From assembly GCA_050258035.1 (NCBI GenBank), contig JBLMYA010000056.1, forward strand, positions 1-64,000: a stretch of DNA of 64,000 bases, in the 5' to 3' direction. Of this stretch, positions 7,264-15,585 are shown piece after piece; the stretch's first letter is position 1; the number at the start of each line of letters is the position of its first letter. Source of the stretch: DATBLE01 sp050258035. GTDB lineage: Bacteria > Actinomycetota > Thermoleophilia > Gaiellales > Gaiellaceae. The position numbers and the translations under genes were made by a program. The notes under the pieces were generated by a model. That model was not told the origin of the DNA. It did no database searches and worked only from the letters and a program-made list of their open reading frames with translations.

Positions 7264-8427
7264 TCAGTACGAGCGCGGCATGCCGAGGACGTTCTGGCCG
7301 ATGAACGCGAGCACGAGGTTGTTCGAGACCGGCGCGACCGTGTAGAGGCGCGTCTCCCGGAACTTCCGCTCGATGTCGTACTCCTCGGCGAAGCCGAAGC
7401 CGCCGTGCGTGTCGAGACAGGCGTTCGCGGCCGCCCAGGAGGCCTCGGACGCGAGCAGCTTGGCCGTGTTCGCCTCGGCCCCGCACGGCAGGCCCTGCTC
7501 GAACAGCCAGGCAGCCTTGTAGCGCATCAGGTCGGCGGCCTCCACCGACGCCCACGCCCGGGCGATCGGGAACTGCACGCCCTGGTTCTGGCCGATCGGA
7601 CGGCCGAACACGATCCGCTCGGAGGCGTAGCGGGCCGCCTTGTCCAGGAACCAGCGGCCGTCGCCGATGCACTCCGCGGCGATCAGCACGCGCTCGGCGT
7701 TCATCCCGTCGAGGATGTGCCGGAACCCCTTCCCCTCCTCGCCGACGAGCGCGTCCGCGGGCACCTCGACGCCGTCCAGGAAGATCTCGGTCGTCGCGTG
7801 GTTCATCAGCGTCCTGATCGGCCGGATCGTCATCGTCCCGGCGTCGACGGCCCGCTTCAGGTCGACGATGAACGTGGAGAGGCCGTCGGTCCGCTTCTCG
7901 ACCCGGTCGGCGGGGGTCGTCCGGGCGAGCAGCAGCATCAGGTCGGAGTACAGCGCCCGCGAGGTCCAGATCTTCTGGCCGTGCACCACGTACCCGCCGT
8001 CGACGCGCTCGGCGGTCGTCTGGATGCTCGTCGTGTCGGAGCCCACGGTCGGCTCGGTGACGCCGAACGCCTGCAGCCTGAGCTCGCCGGAGGCGATCTT
8101 CGGCAGGTACTCCTGCTTCTGGGCGTCGGAGCCGTGCCGCAGGATCGTGCCCATGACGTACATCTGCGCGTGGCAGGCGCCGGAGTTGCACCCGGAGGCG
8201 TTGATCTCCTCGAGGATCACGCTCGCGGCGGTCAGCGAGAGGCCTGCGCCGCCGTACTCCTCGGGGATCAGCGCCGCCAGCCAGCCGTGCTCGGTCAGCG
8301 CGGCGACGAACTCCTCCGGGTAGCGGTCCGGCTCGAGGGCGCGCCAGTACTCGCCCGGGAAGGCGGCGCACAGTTCCCGCACGGCCGCGCGGATCTCGTC
8401 CAGCTCGGGCGCGCGCGAGAAGTCCAT
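7264..8427 (-). CDS. Acyl-CoA dehydrogenase, catalytic Glu at the isovaleryl-type position
   Basis: FAD-dependent alpha,beta-dehydrogenation of an acyl-CoA; 387 aa, full-length ACAD fold. FAD/substrate motifs GVTEPTVGSD (122-131) and HGQKIWTSRA (149-158) are present. The usual C-terminal catalytic Glu (in EGxxEI) is absent: the sequence there reads YTVAPVSNNLVL. Instead E245 in GMNAERVLIA aligns with the base used by isovaleryl-CoA dehydrogenase (DLERLVLA), pointing to a branched acyl-CoA substrate. Stop and start of the two ACAD genes share one base. It ends the operon CitE-MaoC-MmgE-ACAD-ACAD, whose logic suggests methylsuccinyl- or similar branched dicarboxyl-CoA, but the substrate is inferred. 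Confidence 0.9.
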   Translation of the reverse strand: MDFSRAPELDEIRAAVRELCAAFPGEYWRALEPDRYPEEFVAALTEHGWLAALIPEEYGGAGLSLTAASVILEEINASGCNSGACHAQMYVMGTILRHGSDAQKQEYLPKIASGELRLQAFGVTEPTVGSDTTSIQTTAERVDGGYVVHGQKIWTSRALYSDLMLLLARTTPADRVEKRTDGLSTFIVDLKRAVDAGTMTIRPIRTLMNHATTEIFLDGVEVPADALVGEEGKGFRHILDGMNAERVLIAAECIGDGRWFLDKAARYASERIVFGRPIGQNQGVQFPIARAWASVEAADLMRYKAAWLFEQGLPCGAEANTAKLLASEASWAAANACLDTHGGFGFAEEYDIERKFRETRLYTVAPVSNNLVLAFIGQNVLGMPRSY

Positions 8428-9599
8428 CAGACCGCGTACCGCTCGAGCAGCCTCCGGGCGATCACGAGCTGCTGGATCTCGTTCGAGCCCTCGCCGAGGA
8501 TCAGGACGGGCGCGTCGCGGTAGATGCGCTCGAGGACGAGCTCCTGCGAGTAGCCGGCCCCGCCGTGGATGCGCATCGCGTCGAGGGCGACCTCCTCCGC
8601 GGCCTCGGTCGCGAAGAGCTTGGCCATCCCCGCCTCCAGGTCGGCCCGCTCGCCTGCGCTCTTGCGCTCGGCCGCCTGCAGGGTGAGCAGTCGCGCCGCC
8701 TCGATCTTCGTCGCCATCTGCGCGAGCTTCAGCTGCACCGCCTGGTGCTGGGCGATCGGCTTCCCGAACGCCTCACGCTGCTGCGCGTAGGCGATCGACT
8801 CCTCGAACGCGCGGGTGGCGATCCCGACCGCCCGGGCGGCGATGTTCACCCGGCCGAGCTCGATCCCACCCATGAACTGGTAGAAGCCTGCGTTCTCGCC
8901 GGCTTCGCCGCCGAGAACGCTGGAAGTTGGCACCCGGAGGCCGTCGAGGCTGATCGCACAGGTCTCGACGCCCTTGTAGCCGAGCTTCGAGAGCGGCTTC
9001 GAGATCTCTAGGCCAGGAGCTTGCTCCTGGCCTGGCTCCTTCTCGACCACGAACGCGGTCATGCCTGCGTGACGCTGCTCCGCCTCGGGGTCGGTGACGG
9101 CGAGGAGCATGATCGCACCCGCCCGCAGCGCGTTCGTCGCCCACATCTTCTGCCCGGTGATCACGTACTCGTCGCCCTCGCGGGTCGCCCGCGTCCGGAT
9201 CGCCTGGACGTCGGAGCCGGCGTGCGGCTCGGTCATCGAGTACGCGAAGCGCAGCTCGCCCGTCGCCATCCGGGGCAGGTAGCGGTCCCGCTGCTCCTCC
9301 GTCCCGTAGGTCACGATCATCCACGCCGAGATGAAGTGCGTGTTCAGCACGCCGGAGAGCGACATCCATCCCCGGGAGAGCTCGATCTGGATCAGGACGT
9401 AGGTGAGCAGGTCGAGGCCGAGGCCGCCGTGCTCCTCTGGGATCGTCACCCCGAACAGCCCCAGCCGCTTCATGTCCTCGACGAGCGGCGCGGGGTACTC
9501 GTCCGCGTGCTCGTACTCCGAGGCGACCGGGTAGACCTCGCGCTCGACCCACTCGCGCACGGTCGCGACGATTGCCTGCCGGTCCTCCGTCACGCTCAT
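8427..9599 (-). CDS. Acyl-CoA dehydrogenase, canonical type
   Basis: Second ACAD of the operon, 390 aa from ATG 9599. FAD-binding SMTEPHAGSDVQAIRTRA region near 121-138, ITGQKMWATNA near 147-157 and the canonical catalytic glutamate in LGEGSNEIQQL near residue 372. So the operon pairs one enzyme with the isovaleryl-type base and one with the usual base; they may act on different intermediates or stereoisomers. ATGA overlap with the MmgE/PrpD gene upstream. A perfect 11-bp inverted repeat (9010-9033) lies inside the codons for a Pro/Gly/Gln-rich loop (PGQEQAPG), a segment that looks like a local insertion. Confidence 0.9.
   Translation of the reverse strand: MSVTEDRQAIVATVREWVEREVYPVASEYEHADEYPAPLVEDMKRLGLFGVTIPEEHGGLGLDLLTYVLIQIELSRGWMSLSGVLNTHFISAWMIVTYGTEEQRDRYLPRMATGELRFAYSMTEPHAGSDVQAIRTRATREGDEYVITGQKMWATNALRAGAIMLLAVTDPEAEQRHAGMTAFVVEKEPGQEQAPGLEISKPLSKLGYKGVETCAISLDGLRVPTSSVLGGEAGENAGFYQFMGGIELGRVNIAARAVGIATRAFEESIAYAQQREAFGKPIAQHQAVQLKLAQMATKIEAARLLTLQAAERKSAGERADLEAGMAKLFATEAAEEVALDAMRIHGGAGYSQELVLERIYRDAPVLILGEGSNEIQQLVIARRLLERYAV
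9010..9033. repeat. Perfect hairpin inside acyl-CoA dehydrogenase gene
   Basis: AGGCCAGGAGC (9010-9020) and GCTCCTGGCCT (9023-9033) are exact reverse complements separated by two bases. It encodes the surface-loop-like residues GQEQAPG. It is one of three perfect in-gene hairpins seen in the window. Confidence 0.6.
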
Positions 9600-10969
9600 G
9601 CGGCGACCGCCTGCCCGCTCAGGAGCGACAGGACGGCGTGTACGTCGTCCTGGGACTCCAGGCCGAGGACCGCCTCCTCGAGCGCCTCGAACGACCCGCC
9701 CGCGAGCACGGCGTTCTCGCGGAACTTCTCGCGCACCTGGTCGTCCGTCATCGGGTTCTCGGGCGCTCCCTGCTGGTAGGGGAGGTCCCCCCCGATCGTC
9801 CGCCCGTCGCGCAGGGTGACGCGCACGCCGCCCGGGAAGGCGCCGGGGTAGGAGTCGTACTCGCGCGTCTCGTATCGCACCTTCCGGGCGAGCGCCAGCA
9901 CGCGCTCGTCGGTCAGGGCCTCCGGGGTGTAGGTGGCCAGGCCGACGCGGCCGTGGACGAGCATCGCGGCGGTGGAGTACTGGAGCGAGAACTTCCCCTC
10001 GTACTCGGTCCGCGGGGCGACCTTCGCCTCGGCCGGCTCGAGCACGAGTGCCACGCCGGCCTCGGGAATCCAGACGAGCACGTCCTCGATCTCGTCCGGA
10101 TCGACCTCGGCGAGGAGCGAGCCGGTCGCCCCGAGCGAGCCGTGGATGAAGTGGCAGGCCGGGAACGCTTTGTAGGCGATCCGGGGCGTCTCCCAGCGCT
10201 CGCCGAGGTCGGCGAGCTGCGGTTCCAGGTCGATCCGCGTGCCGACGAACGCGTGGTAGAGGCCGAACCGTCCCTCGAGGACGCCGGGCGGGCCCTCCGC
10301 GCCGAGAGACGCGAGCCGAGCGGCGATCAGCGCCCCGTGCGCGGCCCACGCCGGATGGATCGGCTTCGTCGCGGTCGCGTCGTCGAGGTAGGCGAAGAGG
10401 CCGGACGCCATGCTGCCGGCGATCCCGAAGGCGCTCGCCGCCTCAGCGACGGAGAGCCCCCGCAGCCGGGCGGCGGCAGCGGTCGCGCCGAAGATGCCGC
10501 AGATCGCGGTCGGGTGGAAGCCGCGCCGGTGGAACTCCCCCGGTGTCGCCATCCCGATCCGGGTGACGATCTCGTTGCCGGCGACGATCGCCGTCACGAG
10601 CTCGCTCCCCGGCGCGGCCTGCGACTCTGCAGCGGCGGCTGCGGCCGGGACGACGACGGTGCTGACGTGGGCGACCGAGTCGGAGTGCGTGTCGTCGAAG
10701 TCGAGCCCGTGGCAGAGCATCGCGTTCGCGAACGCCGCGTTCGGGGCCGGCAGCCCGGCGGCGAGACCGATCACCGACGCCTCGGGCTCGCCTCCCAGCT
10801 CGGCCATCGCCGTCCGTCCCTCGCCGGCGATCCCGAGCCCGTGTGCGGCCAGGCCGCACCCGAGCACGTCGAGCGCGTGCAGCTTCGCCGCCCTGAGCAC
10901 GTCGTCGGGCACCGCCTCGAGGTCGAGCCCGAGCGCGAACGCCGCGAACCGTTCCGCTGCGGTCGCCAT
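9596..10969 (-). CDS. MmgE/PrpD family protein
   Basis: 457 aa, full length for the family that contains 2-methylcitrate dehydratase (PrpD), cis-aconitate decarboxylase and iminodisuccinate-related enzymes. Typical features: N-terminal helical domain with LHALDVLGCGLAAHG, the conserved CHGLDFDDTH motif near residues 87-96, and AYKAFPACHFIHG in the second half. ATG 10969 gives the family N-terminus and makes a TGATG overlap with the MaoC gene. The exact reaction cannot be read; neighbours (MaoC, CitE, ACADs) resemble the Pseudomonas itaconate cluster around PA0878-PA0883, which also holds an MmgE/PrpD gene, so isomerisation, dehydration or decarboxylation of a C5/C6 di- or tricarboxylate is a fair guess. 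Confidence 0.88.
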   Translation of the reverse strand: MATAAERFAAFALGLDLEAVPDDVLRAAKLHALDVLGCGLAAHGLGIAGEGRTAMAELGGEPEASVIGLAAGLPAPNAAFANAMLCHGLDFDDTHSDSVAHVSTVVVPAAAAAAESQAAPGSELVTAIVAGNEIVTRIGMATPGEFHRRGFHPTAICGIFGATAAAARLRGLSVAEAASAFGIAGSMASGLFAYLDDATATKPIHPAWAAHGALIAARLASLGAEGPPGVLEGRFGLYHAFVGTRIDLEPQLADLGERWETPRIAYKAFPACHFIHGSLGATGSLLAEVDPDEIEDVLVWIPEAGVALVLEPAEAKVAPRTEYEGKFSLQYSTAAMLVHGRVGLATYTPEALTDERVLALARKVRYETREYDSYPGAFPGGVRVTLRDGRTIGGDLPYQQGAPENPMTDDQVREKFRENAVLAGGSFEALEEAVLGLESQDDVHAVLSLLSGQAVAA

Positions 10970-11499
10970 CACACCCTCCATTCCTCGGCGGTGCCCGGGA
11001 AGCTGCGCTTCGCCTCCGGCGCCCCGCGCTTGTAGAGCATGAACGTGCGGCGATACTCGACCACGACCGCGCCGCGCTGGTTGATCCCCCGGCAGCGCAT
11101 CGAGACGATGCCGACGCTCGGATTCGACTTCGACTCCCGCTTGTCGAGGATCTCGCTCTCGGCCCACAGCGTGTCGCCGACGAACACGGGGTTGGGCAGA
11201 GAGATGTCCGTCCACGCAAGGTTGGCGGCCGCGTTCTCGCTGGTGTCCGGCACGGTCAGCCCGGTGACCAGCGCCAGCGTGAAGGTGCTGTTGACCAGGA
11301 TCCGGCCGAACTGCGTCTCGGCCGCGTGCGCCGCGTCGAAGTGGATCGAGTTCGTGTTGTGGGTCAGGCCGGTGAAGAGGATGTTGTCGTACTCCGTGAC
11401 CGTCCGGCCGAAGCGGCTGCGAAAGACGTCGCCGACGTCGAGGTCCTCGTAGAACCGCCCTTCCCAGACCTTCGGTGCGGTCGCCGCGTCAGCGCCCAT
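10969..11499 (-). CDS. MaoC-like enoyl-CoA hydratase (itaconyl-/mesaconyl-CoA hydratase type)
   Basis: Hot-dog fold hydratase, 176 aa. The hydratase-2 region reads FTGLTHNTNSIHFD (residues 42-55), with N48 in place of the usual Asp and H53 as the catalytic His; this T.NTN..H.D variant is the form I associate with mesaconyl/itaconyl-CoA hydratases rather than (R)-enoyl-CoA hydratases. A second conserved block VGDTLWAESEI follows near 120-130. It overlaps the CitE-like gene by 11 bp and the MmgE/PrpD gene by 1 bp, so all are co-translated. Predicted product would be a citramalyl-CoA-like thioester for the lyase encoded next door. Confidence 0.85.
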   Translation of the reverse strand: MGADAATAPKVWEGRFYEDLDVGDVFRSRFGRTVTEYDNILFTGLTHNTNSIHFDAAHAAETQFGRILVNSTFTLALVTGLTVPDTSENAAANLAWTDISLPNPVFVGDTLWAESEILDKRESKSNPSVGIVSMRCRGINQRGAVVVEYRRTFMLYKRGAPEAKRSFPGTAEEWRV

Positions 11500-12307
11500 G
11501 CGTCTCTCCTTTCGCGTCGGACAGGATTCTCCGGGCCCGGTCGACGACCGGGGCGTCGACCATCTCGCCGTCGATCGCGACGGCGCCGCGCCCCTCGCGC
11601 TCCCCGCGCTCGGCCGCCTCCAGCACCCGCTCCGCCCAGGCGACGGAATCGGCCTCGGGGAAGAACACGCGGTTGACGACGGCGACCTGCGCCGGGTGGA
11701 TGCAGGCCTTGCCGCGGAAGCCCAGCGACCGGGCGAAACGGGCGGCCGCCTCGAGCCCCTCGTCGTCCCGTGTGTCCAGGTGGACGACGTCGAACGGCCC
11801 GAGGATTCCCGCCGCGGCGGAGTCGGCGACGACACGCGAGCGCGCATAGAGCAGCTCGAGCCCGTCCGGCCTCGGCTCCCAGCCGAGCTCGGCGCCCAGG
11901 TCGGCCGCTCCGAGCATGAGTGCCGCCACCCGCGGGCTCGACGCCGTCTCGTAGGCGAGGCGAAGGCCCTGTGCCGTCTCGACGATCGCGATCACGGGCG
12001 GCCCGTCGGTGCCGAGGGCGGCGACCGCGTCCGGCGTCGCCTTCGGCAGGACGAGCGCGTCGAGCGCCAGCTCCCGGGTCGCCGCCAGGTCGTCGTCGAA
12101 CCAGGGGGTGCCCGCACCGTTGATCCGGACGACGGGAGGGCGGAGCCGCAGCACGAGCGCGCGCGCCGCGTCCTTCCGGTCGGGCGTGACCGCGTCCTCC
12201 AGATCGGCGACGACGGCGTCGGCCTCCGACGCGAGCGCCTTGGTCAGCTTCGGCTCGTCGGAGCCGGGGGCGAAGAGCAGCGAGCGGAGACGGTCGAGCG
12301 CAGCCGT
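11489..12307 (-). CDS. CitE-like (HpcH/HpaI) citramalyl/malyl-CoA lyase, start uncertain
   Basis: TIM-barrel lyase that would cleave an acyl-CoA such as citramalyl-CoA into acetyl-CoA plus pyruvate. Conserved family blocks are all present: RSLLFAPGSDEPKL, DAVVADLEDAV (Mg/substrate site), RINGAGTPW, AIVETAQGL, GAADLGAELG, HLDTRD and CIHPAQV. The first two blocks lie upstream of the first standard start codon (GTG 12154), so a protein starting there would lack about 50 essential residues. The open frame begins after a TGA at 12320-12322 and holds no ATG/GTG/TTG before 12154. I extend it to ACG 12307, which sits six bases after the CATAAA -10-like box; a 14-bp insertion shifting an ATG at 12327 out of frame is the alternative. 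First gene of the operon. Confidence 0.75.
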   Translation of the reverse strand, partial: TAALDRLRSLLFAPGSDEPKLTKALASEADAVVADLEDAVTPDRKDAARALVLRLRPPVVRINGAGTPWFDDDLAATRELALDALVLPKATPDAVAALGTDGPPVIAIVETAQGLRLAYETASSPRVAALMLGAADLGAELGWEPRPDGLELLYARSRVVADSAAAGILGPFDVVHLDTRDDEGLEAAARFARSLGFRGKACIHPAQVAVVNRVFFPEADSVAWAERVLEAAERGEREGRGAVAIDGEMVDAPVVDRARRILSDAKGETHGR

Positions 12308-12313
12308 GCCAGC

Positions 12314-12319
12314 TTTATG
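12314..12319 (-). promoter_or_regulatory. Putative -10 box (CATAAA) of the CitE operon
   Basis: Read on the minus strand, TCTGACATAAAGCT mirrors TCAGACATAAACGCT on the plus strand at 12383-12397, so both divergent promoters share a CATAAA directly overlapping the GntR-type operator. Placement is inferred from this symmetry. Confidence 0.4.
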
Positions 12320-12327
12320 TCAGACAT
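12317..12327. promoter_or_regulatory. GntR-type operator, copy 1 (perfect palindrome)
   Basis: ATGTCAGACAT is an 11-bp perfect palindrome with a central A. On the minus strand it reads CGAATGTCTGACATAAA, overlapping the -10 region of the CitE operon. Three further copies occur at 12379, 21533 and 33405. The FCD-type GntR regulator at 17489 is the natural candidate to bind it. Confidence 0.75.
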
Positions 12328-12378
12328 TCGTGTGGCGGTCAAACCGTGCAGGACGGAGGCTCCTTGACGTGGGTCCGG

Positions 12379-12389
12379 AAGTCAGACAT
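12379..12389. promoter_or_regulatory. GntR-type operator, copy 2, with plus-strand promoter
   Basis: AAGTCAGACAT within GTCCGGAAGTCAGACATAAA, upstream of the HyuAB operon. CATAAA (12387-12392) is the probable -10 box, placing the transcript start near 12399 and leaving a 30-base leader with GGGAGG before GTG 12430. Copies 1 and 2 face away from each other, 62 bp apart, one per divergent promoter, so one regulator can shut both operons. Confidence 0.7.
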
Positions 12390-12429
12390 AAACGCTCTAC
12401 CCCGTGGTGTCGAGCTGGGAGGCCGGATC

Positions 12430-13458
12430 GTGAAGGCAGTCGTGTTCGAGGAGTTCGGCGGTTCCGACGTCCTGCGGCTGCAGGAGATCCCTGATCCGGA
12501 GCCGGGGCCGGGCGAGGTCGCGATCGACGTCCTCGCCTCCGCGCTGAACCACCTGGACGTCGACGTCCGCGAGGGGGTCTCGCGCTTCCCGGTCGAGCTG
12601 CCGTTCGTCCCCGGCGTCGAGGTCGTCGGCCGGATCACCGCACTCGGCGAGGGCGTCACGGGCTGGGAGGTCGGCGAGCGCGTGATGCCGTACCTGATGG
12701 CGACCTGCGGCGAGTGCGAGTACTGCCGGACGGGACGCGAGTCGCTCTGCCCGTCGGCCGGCTTCATCAGCTTCTCGACCTCGGGCGGCTACGCCGAAAA
12801 GCTCGCCTGCTCGGTCCGGCACCTGACCCGGGTTCCCGACAGCCTGAGCGACGAGGCGGCCGCGGCGACCCAGATCGCCTTCGGGACGGCTTGGCACATG
12901 CTTTTCACGCGCGGACGGCTCGCTCCCGCCGAGCGCGTCCTGATCAACTCGGTCGGCAGCGGCATCGGGTCGGCCGCCGTTCAGCTCGCCCACCTCGCGG
13001 GGGCGTTCGTGATCGGGAACGCGAGCTCCGACGAGAAGCTCGCCCGTGCATCCGAGTTCGGGCTCGACGTCGGGATCAACCACGCGACGCAGGACGCCGT
13101 CGAGGAGGTGATGAGGGCGACCGACGGCCGCGGGGTCGATCTCGTCTTCGAGCACGTCGGAGGCGAGCTCTTCCAGAAGGGGCTCGACTCGCTCGCGAAG
13201 GACGGCCGCCTCGTGATCTGCGGCGGCCACTCCGGGGAGGTCGTCCCGTTCGACATCATCCCGTTCTTCCGCGGCCAGAAGCAGATCGTCGGCTCGTTCG
13301 TCTACGACCGCTGGGAGCTCGAGAAGGTGCTCGACCTCGCCGCCCGCGGGCTGGTCGAGCCGCTCGTCTACAAGACCTTTCCGCTCGAGGAGGCGCGGGA
13401 GGCGATGGAGACAATGGAGCGCCGTGAGCACTTCGGCAAGATCGTCCTGAAACCGTAA
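12430..13458 (+). CDS. Zinc-type alcohol dehydrogenase/quinone oxidoreductase
   Basis: MDR-family NAD(P)H-dependent oxidoreductase, 342 aa from GTG 12430, which has GGGAGG seven bases upstream; a longer frame from 12346 would run through the operator. GroES-like domain (residues 1-130) with the structural zinc cysteines in CGECEYCRTGRESLC, then a Rossmann domain with VGSGIGSAAVQLA. The catalytic-zinc ligands of classic alcohol dehydrogenases are not obvious (ALNHLDVDVREG replaces the usual CRTD-type motif), so it is closer to quinone oxidoreductase/crotonyl-CoA-type enzymes. First gene of the HyuAB operon, 9 bp before hyuA. Role in the pathway is unknown; reduction of an enoyl or enone intermediate is possible. 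Confidence 0.87.
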   Translation: MKAVVFEEFGGSDVLRLQEIPDPEPGPGEVAIDVLASALNHLDVDVREGVSRFPVELPFVPGVEVVGRITALGEGVTGWEVGERVMPYLMATCGECEYCRTGRESLCPSAGFISFSTSGGYAEKLACSVRHLTRVPDSLSDEAAAATQIAFGTAWHMLFTRGRLAPAERVLINSVGSGIGSAAVQLAHLAGAFVIGNASSDEKLARASEFGLDVGINHATQDAVEEVMRATDGRGVDLVFEHVGGELFQKGLDSLAKDGRLVICGGHSGEVVPFDIIPFFRGQKQIVGSFVYDRWELEKVLDLAARGLVEPLVYKTFPLEEAREAMETMERREHFGKIVLKP

Positions 13459-13467
13459 GGGGGCTCG

Positions 13468-15585
13468 ATGAAGCGACTCGGAGTCGACGTCGGCGGCACG
13501 TTCACCGACCTGATCTACGTGGACGACGCCGCAGGAACCATCACGGTCCACAAGGTCCCCACCACCCCCGCGGATCCGTCTCAGGGGACGGTCCGAGGCA
13601 TTCGCGAGCTTTGCGAAGGCGCGGGTACCGCGCCTTCGCAGCTGGACCAGGTCTTCCACGGCACGACGATCGCCACGAACATCGTGATCGAGCACGACGG
13701 CGCCCAGGTCGGGCTGATCACGACGGAGGGCTACAGGGACATCCTCCACATCGCCCGGCACAAGAAGCCGCTCAACTTCTCGAACTACCAGGATCTGCCG
13801 TGGCAGCGCTACCCGATCGTCCGCCGCCGGCACCGCCTGACCGTGCCGGAGCGGATCACACGCGACGGCTCCGTTCTCGTCCCGCTCGACGAGGCAAAGG
13901 CGCGGGAGCAGGTGGCGAAGCTGAAGGCGGCCGGCGTCGAGTCCGTCGCCGTCTGCTTCCTCTTCTCGTTCCTGAACCCCGAGCACGAGGCGCGGGTGGC
14001 GGAGATCGTCCGCGAGGAGTTCCCCGAGGCGTTCCTGTCGGTCTCCTCGGAGGTTCTCCCCCAGTACCGCGAGTACGAGCGCTTCTCGACCGTGTGCCTG
14101 AACGCCTACATCGGCCCCCGTGTGTCGCGCTACGTCCGGCGGCTCGAGGAGGAGCTCGAGGCGATGGACGTGCGGACCGGCCTGCACCTGATGACGTCCG
14201 CGAGCGGCGTCGCCACGGCCGAGGGTGCGATCACCCGGCCCGTCAACCTGCTGATGTCGGGGCCCGTGGCCGGCGTCGTCGGCGGCATCTGGGCGGGACG
14301 CCAGGCCGGCTACGACAACGTGATCACGCTCGACGTCGGCGGCACCTCGGCGGACATCGGGCTCGCGCAGGAGGGGCGCCTGCGGATGAAGCACCTCCTG
14401 GACACGAGGGTCGGCCCCTACCAGGCGATGATCCCGATGGTCGACGTCGACACGATCGGAGCCGGCGGAGGCTCGATCGCGTACGTGGACAGCGGCGGGA
14501 TCTTCCGCGTCGGGCCGCGCTCGGCTGGTGCCGACCCCGGGCCGGCCGCGTACGGCCGCGGGGGCACCGAGTCGACCGCCACCGACGCGATGGTCAATCT
14601 CGGTTGGCTGCTGCCGGAGACGTTCCTCGGGGGTGGGATGGACCTCGACGCGGCGGCCGCCCGGCGCGCCTTCGAGGAGGGGCCGGCCGGCGCGCTCGGC
14701 ATGTCCGTCGAGGTGGCGTCGATGGGCGCCGTCCAGATCCTCACCCACTCGATGGTGCAGTCGATCGAGGAGAACTCCGTGCGCAAGGGCTACGACCCGC
14801 GCGACTTCGCGCTCGTCGCCGAGGGGGGCGCCGGGCCGCTCTTCGCCGCGCAGATCGCGCTCGAGGTCGGCACTCCCTGGGTGGTCGTCCCGAACTACCC
14901 GGGCGTCACCGCGGCGCTCGGGCTGCTCGCCACCGACATGGTCTACGAGTACGTCTCCACGGTGTACGAGCGGCTCTCGAAGGTCGACGCGGCGGCGCTG
15001 CAGCGGGCCTTCGAGGAGCTCGAGGAGCAGGCCCGCGTCCAGCTCGAGGAGGACGGCGTGCCGGTCGAGCAGATCCTGATCCAGCGCGTCGCCGACTGCC
15101 GGTACCTGGGGCAGGGCTACGAGCTCAGAGTCGACGTCGACTCGGGGCCGGTCGACCACGACTGGATCGAGAAGATCCGGCGCGACTTCCACGACATCCA
15201 CGAGCGGGAGTACTCCAGGAGGTTCGAGGACTCCGACATCGAGATCCCGAACGTCCGCGTCCGCGGCATCGGGCTGATGCCTCCCCTGAAGGTGCCGGAG
15301 GTCGAGCACGGCGACCCGTCGCCGGACGATGCCCTCCGCTACGAGCGCGACGCCTGGTTCCGGGTCGGCGGCAGCCTCGAGCAGGTGCCGACGCGGTTCT
15401 ACGACCGGGCAGCCCTCAGGGCGGGGAACCGGCTGGAGGGGCCGACGATCGTCAACCAGTACGACTCCACGACGGTGATCCCGCCGGGGTTGACGGCACA
15501 CGTCGACCGGTTCGGGAACATCGTGATCGGAACCGGGGTGGCCGCCGAGGCGGAGGCCGTGACCGCTGCGGAGGTGTCGAGATGA
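13468..15585 (+). CDS. Hydantoinase/oxoprolinase subunit A (HyuA)
   Basis: 705 aa, full length. ATP-dependent subunit of the HyuA/HyuB family, which opens hydantoins, 5-oxoproline, N-methylhydantoin or lactams, or carboxylates ketones. Actin-like ATPase motifs: GVDVGGTFTD (residues 5-14), FHGTTIATN near 68-76, the LMSGPVAGVVGG loop near 261-272 and LDVGGTSADIGLAQ near 289-302; TIGAGGGSIAY follows near 328-338. The ATG is preceded by AAGGGGG. ATGA overlap with hyuB. A perfect 13-bp inverted repeat at 13612-13640 lies in the early coding part without disturbing the protein. Substrate is not readable from sequence; the operon context (CoA-transferase, deacetylase, RidA) favours ring opening over carboxylation. 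Confidence 0.92.
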   Translation: MKRLGVDVGGTFTDLIYVDDAAGTITVHKVPTTPADPSQGTVRGIRELCEGAGTAPSQLDQVFHGTTIATNIVIEHDGAQVGLITTEGYRDILHIARHKKPLNFSNYQDLPWQRYPIVRRRHRLTVPERITRDGSVLVPLDEAKAREQVAKLKAAGVESVAVCFLFSFLNPEHEARVAEIVREEFPEAFLSVSSEVLPQYREYERFSTVCLNAYIGPRVSRYVRRLEEELEAMDVRTGLHLMTSASGVATAEGAITRPVNLLMSGPVAGVVGGIWAGRQAGYDNVITLDVGGTSADIGLAQEGRLRMKHLLDTRVGPYQAMIPMVDVDTIGAGGGSIAYVDSGGIFRVGPRSAGADPGPAAYGRGGTESTATDAMVNLGWLLPETFLGGGMDLDAAAARRAFEEGPAGALGMSVEVASMGAVQILTHSMVQSIEENSVRKGYDPRDFALVAEGGAGPLFAAQIALEVGTPWVVVPNYPGVTAALGLLATDMVYEYVSTVYERLSKVDAAALQRAFEELEEQARVQLEEDGVPVEQILIQRVADCRYLGQGYELRVDVDSGPVDHDWIEKIRRDFHDIHEREYSRRFEDSDIEIPNVRVRGIGLMPPLKVPEVEHGDPSPDDALRYERDAWFRVGGSLEQVPTRFYDRAALRAGNRLEGPTIVNQYDSTTVIPPGLTAHVDRFGNIVIGTGVAAEAEAVTAAEVSR
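13612..13640. repeat. Perfect 13-bp hairpin inside hyuA
   Basis: TGCGAAGGCGCGG (13612-13624) and CCGCGCCTTCGCA (13628-13640) are exact reverse complements around GTA. The encoded residues CEGAGTAPSQ fit the family alignment, so the hairpin arises by codon choice and not from an insertion. Confidence 0.6.

Noticed and set aside
12397..15501. Very long open frame (over 1000 codons) on the minus strand opposite the quinone oxidoreductase and HyuA genes
   Set aside because: It mirrors the codon positions of convincing plus-strand genes and reads as low-complexity Arg/Asp/Val-rich sequence, the usual shadow in GC-rich DNA. The same holds for 59818-63486 minus and 27050-31126 minus.
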